From the NCBI RefSeq assembly GCF_963675815.1, contig NZ_OY776574.1, positions 2,164,001-2,228,000 on the forward strand: 64,000 bases of DNA, in the 5' to 3' direction. The position numbers and the translations under genes are program-made. Below, piece after piece: positions 60,825-64,000 of the stretch. The notes under the pieces were generated by a model. It was given only the letters and a program-made list of their open reading frames with translations, was not told where the DNA came from and ran no database searches. Positions within the stretch are counted from its first letter, which is position 1. Each line of letters starts with the position of its first letter. The DNA comes from an uncultured Desulfuromusa sp. GTDB taxonomy: Bacteria > Desulfobacterota > Desulfuromonadia > Desulfuromonadales > Geopsychrobacteraceae.

Positions 60825-61679
60825 ATGATGAAATATATCGGCGCCCACGTTAGTGCCTCAGGAGGGGTGTTTAATGCACCACTTAATGCCGTTGAGATTG
60901 GTGCAACAGCCTTTGCTTTGTTCACAAAAAATCAGAAGCAGTGGAAGAGTTCAGCGCTGACCGAAGAAGCTATCGCGAAATTTAAACAGAATTGTCAGCA
61001 ATGTCATTTCAATCCGGAGCAGATTCTTCCCCACGACAGCTATCTGATCAATCTGGGTCACCCTGAAACAGATAAATTGAAGAAATCACGGCAAGCATTT
61101 ATTGATGAGTTACAACGCTGCCGACAATTAGGGCTGATCTATCTCAACTTTCATCCCGGCTCTCATTTAAAGCAACTTGATGAAACTGACTGTTTGAGCC
61201 GGATTGCTGAATCAATCAACCTGGCGTTGCAACAGACTAATGGTGTCACTGCGGTTATTGAAAATACTGCAGGGCAGGGAAGCAATCTTGGCTATCGTTT
61301 TGAGCATCTGGCCCAGCTCATCGAACAGGTGGATGATAAGGAGCGTGTCGGTGTCTGTCTGGATACTTGTCATACTTTCGTTTCCGGCTATGATCTCCGT
61401 GGATTGGAGGCCTGTGAGAAAACTTTTGCTGAATTTGAGCAGGTTGTAGGCTTCGAATATTTGAAAGGGATGCACCTTAACGATAGTAAAACCCTCTATG
61501 GCAGTCGTGTTGATCGCCATGCCCCTCTCGGTGCCGGAGAGATCGGCTGGGATTGTTTCAAATATATTCTGGCAGATGACCGTTTTGACGCCATCCCACT
61601 GATTCTGGAGACAACACAACCGGAGTTGTGGCCGCAGGAGATTGCAGAGTTAAAGCGATTTGCCGGGTTATCCAGCTGA
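60825..61679 (+). CDS. nfo: Endonuclease IV (AP endonuclease)
   Basis: A 284-residue zinc-dependent apurinic/apyrimidinic endonuclease. Family marks: YIGAHVSASGGV, NFHPGSH, IENTAGQG, GVCLDTCHTFVSGYD, HLNDSKTLYGSRVDRHAPLG and LILETTQP, which together supply the trinuclear zinc ligands. It starts ATGATG at 60825; the second ATG (60828) is equally possible. It is placed among Nudix genes, suggesting a damage-sanitation set. Confidence 0.96.
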   Translation: MMKYIGAHVSASGGVFNAPLNAVEIGATAFALFTKNQKQWKSSALTEEAIAKFKQNCQQCHFNPEQILPHDSYLINLGHPETDKLKKSRQAFIDELQRCRQLGLIYLNFHPGSHLKQLDETDCLSRIAESINLALQQTNGVTAVIENTAGQGSNLGYRFEHLAQLIEQVDDKERVGVCLDTCHTFVSGYDLRGLEACEKTFAEFEQVVGFEYLKGMHLNDSKTLYGSRVDRHAPLGAGEIGWDCFKYILADDRFDAIPLILETTQPELWPQEIAELKRFAGLSS

Positions 61680-61732
61680 TCAGTTGTGGTTGTTATGAGC
61701 TTTCTCCCTTTATTCTTTCGATAGAGGATTCT

Positions 61733-63079
61733 ATGAAAATTATTGATTCTGTTGCCGGAGTATTTTGTCATCAGGGTTGTGTCTTTGCTGTTCGCCGCCA
61801 ATCGTATCTTTACGCCTTTCCCGGTTATGAGTCTTTTCCGGGAGGGAAAATTGATCGTGAGGATAGCAACCGGCAGCATTCTTCGCCCTTTCTTTGTGAT
61901 CTTGAGGGTCGATCTATGCATGCGCTGGTTCGGGAGATTCGTGAAGAGCTCAGCTATGATCTCCCTGCCGGAATCTCTTCGGGGCAAGTGACCGCAGTAA
62001 AATATCTTGCCACCGCTTTGGCTCCGGCAACCGCCCCGATTCGTTTCCGGCTGCATTTTTTCCGTATTGATCTGCAGGCACGACCTCAATTTGACGTTGA
62101 CTCAGGAGAGATTGCTGCCGGTTCCTGGAAAAGACCGGAAGAATTGCTCGACAGTTTCAGTCGGGGGGATGCTTTAATGGTTCCACCTTTACGATGGGTC
62201 TTGGAACGGTTACAACGGAATCCAGACGGCTACAATTTCGGGGATTTGTCGCCGCAGCCCGATGAGAATTCATATGTTCCCCGGTTCGAACTGTTGAGTG
62301 GTCTGACCATGCTTCCTGTTCCCTCCAACACGTTTCCACCCGAAAAACGGACGAACGCTTTTTTGCTTGGAGACGAAGGGGCTCCAAAGCTTCTGGTTGA
62401 TCCCTCGCCGGAATCTCCGCAGGTTTTAGAACGATTATTGCGAACCCTGAAAGGCGATACCCTGAAGGCAATATTTTTGACCCACCATCATCATGATCAC
62501 CATGAATACGCTCCTGATTTGGCAAAGCACTTAGATGTGCCGATTTGGATGAGTACAGATACTTTGAGCCGAATTCAGCAGAAACAGGGGAATGACTATT
62601 TTTCTGAAGTTTGTGTGGAGACCCGACAGGCCGGGGATTGTGTGACCACTTGGAAAGGTGAGGAGGTTCGGGTCCATTCTGTTCCCGGCCATGACGCAGG
62701 GCAACTTGCCCTTGTTCCCGAATCGTTGCGCTGGTTTCTGGTTGGCGATCTCATCCAGAGTGTCGGGACGGTGGTCATTGCTTCTCCAGAGGGTGATATG
62801 GCGACCTATTACCGGACGTTGAAGGAAATTATTGCACTTGATCCTGCCGTTATTGTTCCGTCGCACGGAATGCCGATGCGGAGTACTTTCAAAATACAGT
62901 CGACATTGCAACATCGCTATCAACGGGAAAGCGCCATCCAGAGTCTGCACACGAGCGGCAAAACAGAAATCGAAATACTCAATACCATTTATCAGGGGTT
63001 GGAAAAACGACTGTTTCCCTTTGCCATGGAGAATATTAAATCCCATCTGGTCAAATTGCGCCAGGAGGGGAGGATTTGA
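61733..63079 (+). CDS. Nudix-metallo-beta-lactamase fusion hydrolase
   Basis: A 448-residue two-domain protein. Residues ~1-170 form a Nudix fold, with GGKIDRED and ALVREIREELSYDL, although the loop between the box halves is expanded. Residues ~185-400 are a metallo-beta-lactamase domain with THHHHDHHEYA, SVPGHDAGQLAL, LVGDLIQS and VPSHGMPM. The last ~50 residues look like a winged helix, as in LACTB2-type enzymes. The substrate is unknown. ATG 61733 follows AGAGGATTCT; a longer frame to 61628 overlaps nfo. Confidence 0.87.
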   Translation: MKIIDSVAGVFCHQGCVFAVRRQSYLYAFPGYESFPGGKIDREDSNRQHSSPFLCDLEGRSMHALVREIREELSYDLPAGISSGQVTAVKYLATALAPATAPIRFRLHFFRIDLQARPQFDVDSGEIAAGSWKRPEELLDSFSRGDALMVPPLRWVLERLQRNPDGYNFGDLSPQPDENSYVPRFELLSGLTMLPVPSNTFPPEKRTNAFLLGDEGAPKLLVDPSPESPQVLERLLRTLKGDTLKAIFLTHHHHDHHEYAPDLAKHLDVPIWMSTDTLSRIQQKQGNDYFSEVCVETRQAGDCVTTWKGEEVRVHSVPGHDAGQLALVPESLRWFLVGDLIQSVGTVVIASPEGDMATYYRTLKEIIALDPAVIVPSHGMPMRSTFKIQSTLQHRYQRESAIQSLHTSGKTEIEILNTIYQGLEKRLFPFAMENIKSHLVKLRQEGRI

Positions 63080-63181
63080 CTACAGCGATCAACGAGACCG
63101 TTTCAAGCGCCCGCAGTCTTTCTTTTCCCAAGATCTTTGGCCAACGAGAAAAAGCCAGCTTTTTCAAATCTCATTTCACTC

Positions 63182-63619
63182 TCATTTCCCTGAGAACGAT
63201 GCAATTGAAATGATCAGTTTTTCCTGATCCTTTTCCACTGGAAAGCTCTGGATAGAACGACGGGCAGGTCCGTCAATTGTTTCACCATGACAACCGAAGG
63301 TTGAATGATTGAGACTGCAACACTGCACTGTGTTTGTTCCAGGTACGGGATCCAGGCGACGATGGCCTATGTGGGTGCATCTGTTGTGGTACGCCCGATA
63401 TTCTCCGTCTTCACTATTGACCACGAGGATTCGAAGTGGAAGACTGCCTCCTTCTAAGCGTAAGGCGCCGCCTGAAATTTGTAATTCAGGCGCTCTTTGA
63501 AGATCTATGAACAGTTGACCATTCTCATAATTCCAGCAATTCGCCGCAGCCGGTTCTTGAGTGGCCGGAGATCCCAGGATTCTTTGGAAAAAGCTTCTTT
63601 TGACCCGTCTTTTAGACAT
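63182..63619 (-). CDS. Rieske-type [2Fe-2S] protein
   Basis: A 145-residue small Rieske protein. The cluster ligands are in CTHIGHR (C-x-H) and CSLNHSTFG (C-x2-H), and GPARRSIQSFPVE is the usual closing strand. No membrane anchor or Tat signal is seen, so it is probably a soluble ferredoxin-like carrier. The partner oxygenase or reductase is not nearby. It converges with the Nudix-MBL gene. Confidence 0.85.
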   Translation of the reverse strand: MSKRRVKRSFFQRILGSPATQEPAAANCWNYENGQLFIDLQRAPELQISGGALRLEGGSLPLRILVVNSEDGEYRAYHNRCTHIGHRRLDPVPGTNTVQCCSLNHSTFGCHGETIDGPARRSIQSFPVEKDQEKLIISIASFSGK

Positions 63620-63890
63620 CTATGTCTCCACTTGATTGTCCGTATTTTGTTCCTTGGTCTCCGAGGAGATCGGGACGATTGATTGACAAATTATAAACAC
63701 GATAGCTGAAATATTAGCAAATGCATTTGGGAAAGATTTGTACTTTTAGAGAGCCTGTCGTTTGTTCTCGGGGTCGCTGAACAGGTCGGAGCAAAAATAC
63801 TGCAACGTCTTCAAGATCAATCAGAACAATTTGTGAGTATGGCTAGGAGACCACGGCTGTTATCGTGCCCGCCATCAGTTAAAATTTATT
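63620..63890. other. Intergenic region upstream of the right-edge promoter
   Basis: About 270 bp between the Rieske start (minus) and the palindromic operator pair. It probably carries the Rieske promoter; I see no gene, repeat or RNA motif. Confidence 0.4.
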
Positions 63891-63906
63891 TTGTGTATAT
63901 GCACAA
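63891..63906. promoter_or_regulatory. Upstream copy of a TTGTGCATATGCACAA-type palindrome
   Basis: TTGTGTATATGCACAA differs by one base from a perfect 16-bp palindrome and is centred about 18 bp upstream of the -35. It is a likely regulator binding site; see the matching copy at 63948-63961. Confidence 0.65.
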
Positions 63907-63913
63907 ATAATTC

Positions 63914-63942
63914 TTGACAGGGAAGACACGTGAGGCTAATGT
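63914..63942 (+). promoter_or_regulatory. Strong sigma-70-like promoter at the right edge
   Basis: Consensus -35 TTGACA (63914-63919), a 17-bp spacer and -10 TAATGT (63937-63942). It points out of the window, so the regulated gene is not visible. Confidence 0.65.
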
Positions 63943-63947
63943 TGTTA

Positions 63948-63961
63948 TGTGCATATGCACA
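63948..63961. promoter_or_regulatory. Downstream perfect TGTGCATATGCACA palindrome, likely operator
   Basis: A 14-bp perfect palindrome just after the -10, over the expected transcription start. Its centre is 56 bp from that of the upstream copy, about five helical turns, as expected for a looping or cooperative repressor. Confidence 0.65.
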
Positions 63962-64000
63962 AAGTGGTTGCAGTTATCGAAGACAGAACTCTGTCCTCCT

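Noticed and set aside
1..64000. CRISPR arrays, insertion sequences, prophage or integrative elements
   Set aside because: No regularly spaced repeats, transposase, integrase or phage genes were seen, and no tRNA-associated direct repeat was found near 636-712.

Overview
The window reads as a chromosomal segment of a Desulfuromonadia-type (deltaproteobacterial) anaerobe, probably a Desulfuromonas/Desulfuromusa/Pelobacter relative. Support comes from the gene order rpoD - tRNA(CAT) - nif3 - zinc-ribbon protein - rnpB, a periplasmic pentaheme cytochrome c, encapsulin with a ferritin-like cargo, rubredoxin, formate-tetrahydrofolate ligase, and 2-oxoglutarate dehydrogenase genes next to lipoate synthase. 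Base composition looks moderate, with no obvious foreign island. I see no insertion sequences, prophage genes, CRISPR array or rRNA operon. The placement is inferred from gene content only.

Layout. 1-3.3 kb: sigma-70 C-terminus, a CAT-anticodon tRNA with a long terminated trailer, nif3, zinc-ribbon coiled-coil protein, RNase P RNA. 3.3-14.5 kb: mixed housekeeping and accessory genes: LOG protein, a circularly permuted ATP-grasp-like protein, esterase plus a polytopic membrane protein, Sui1 with a small Cys-rich partner, a Cache-type chemoreceptor, rhodanese, EamA exporter, a decayed secreted-protein gene, a P-loop kinase and a methyltransferase. 14.6-22.5 kb: a minus-strand alpha-glucan operon encoding a GH57 enzyme, a GalT-family enzyme and a 1561-residue GH13-glycogen synthase fusion. 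22.7-30.6 kb: radical SAM protein, UvrD-type helicase, OsmC, PAS-GGDEF protein, encapsulin nanocompartment operon, pentaheme cytochrome.

30.8-34.8 kb: a minus-strand translationally coupled cluster of two D-Ala-D-Ala-ligase-like ATP-grasp enzymes, a short GNAT and a lysine 2,3-aminomutase-type radical SAM enzyme. It ends in a frameshifted remnant of a histone-deacetylase/acetylpolyamine amidohydrolase. This is my best candidate for an undescribed biosynthetic system, perhaps a beta-lysine-containing amide or peptide. 35.2-42.6 kb: MgtE, BI-1 family protein, Fhs, and a FAD/FAD/DUF1667 operon resembling anaerobic glycerol-3-phosphate dehydrogenase. 42.7-47.8 kb: a BMP-type nucleoside ABC importer with xanthine phosphoribosyltransferase, with an intrinsic terminator between the binding-protein gene and the rest.

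47.9-64 kb: M23 peptidase; 2-oxoglutarate dehydrogenase complex (lpd, sucB, and a sucA broken into three frames by two homopolymer indels); a small gene whose promoter sits inside a 17-bp perfect inverted repeat; thioesterase and lipA; rubredoxin; ElbB; XRE-cupin regulator; then a plus-strand series of HAD phosphatase, two Nudix enzymes, endonuclease IV and a Nudix-metallo-beta-lactamase fusion that looks like a nucleotide/DNA sanitation group. After a Rieske protein, the right edge carries a strong sigma-70-like promoter flanked by two copies of a TGTGCATATGCACA palindrome, driving a gene outside the window.
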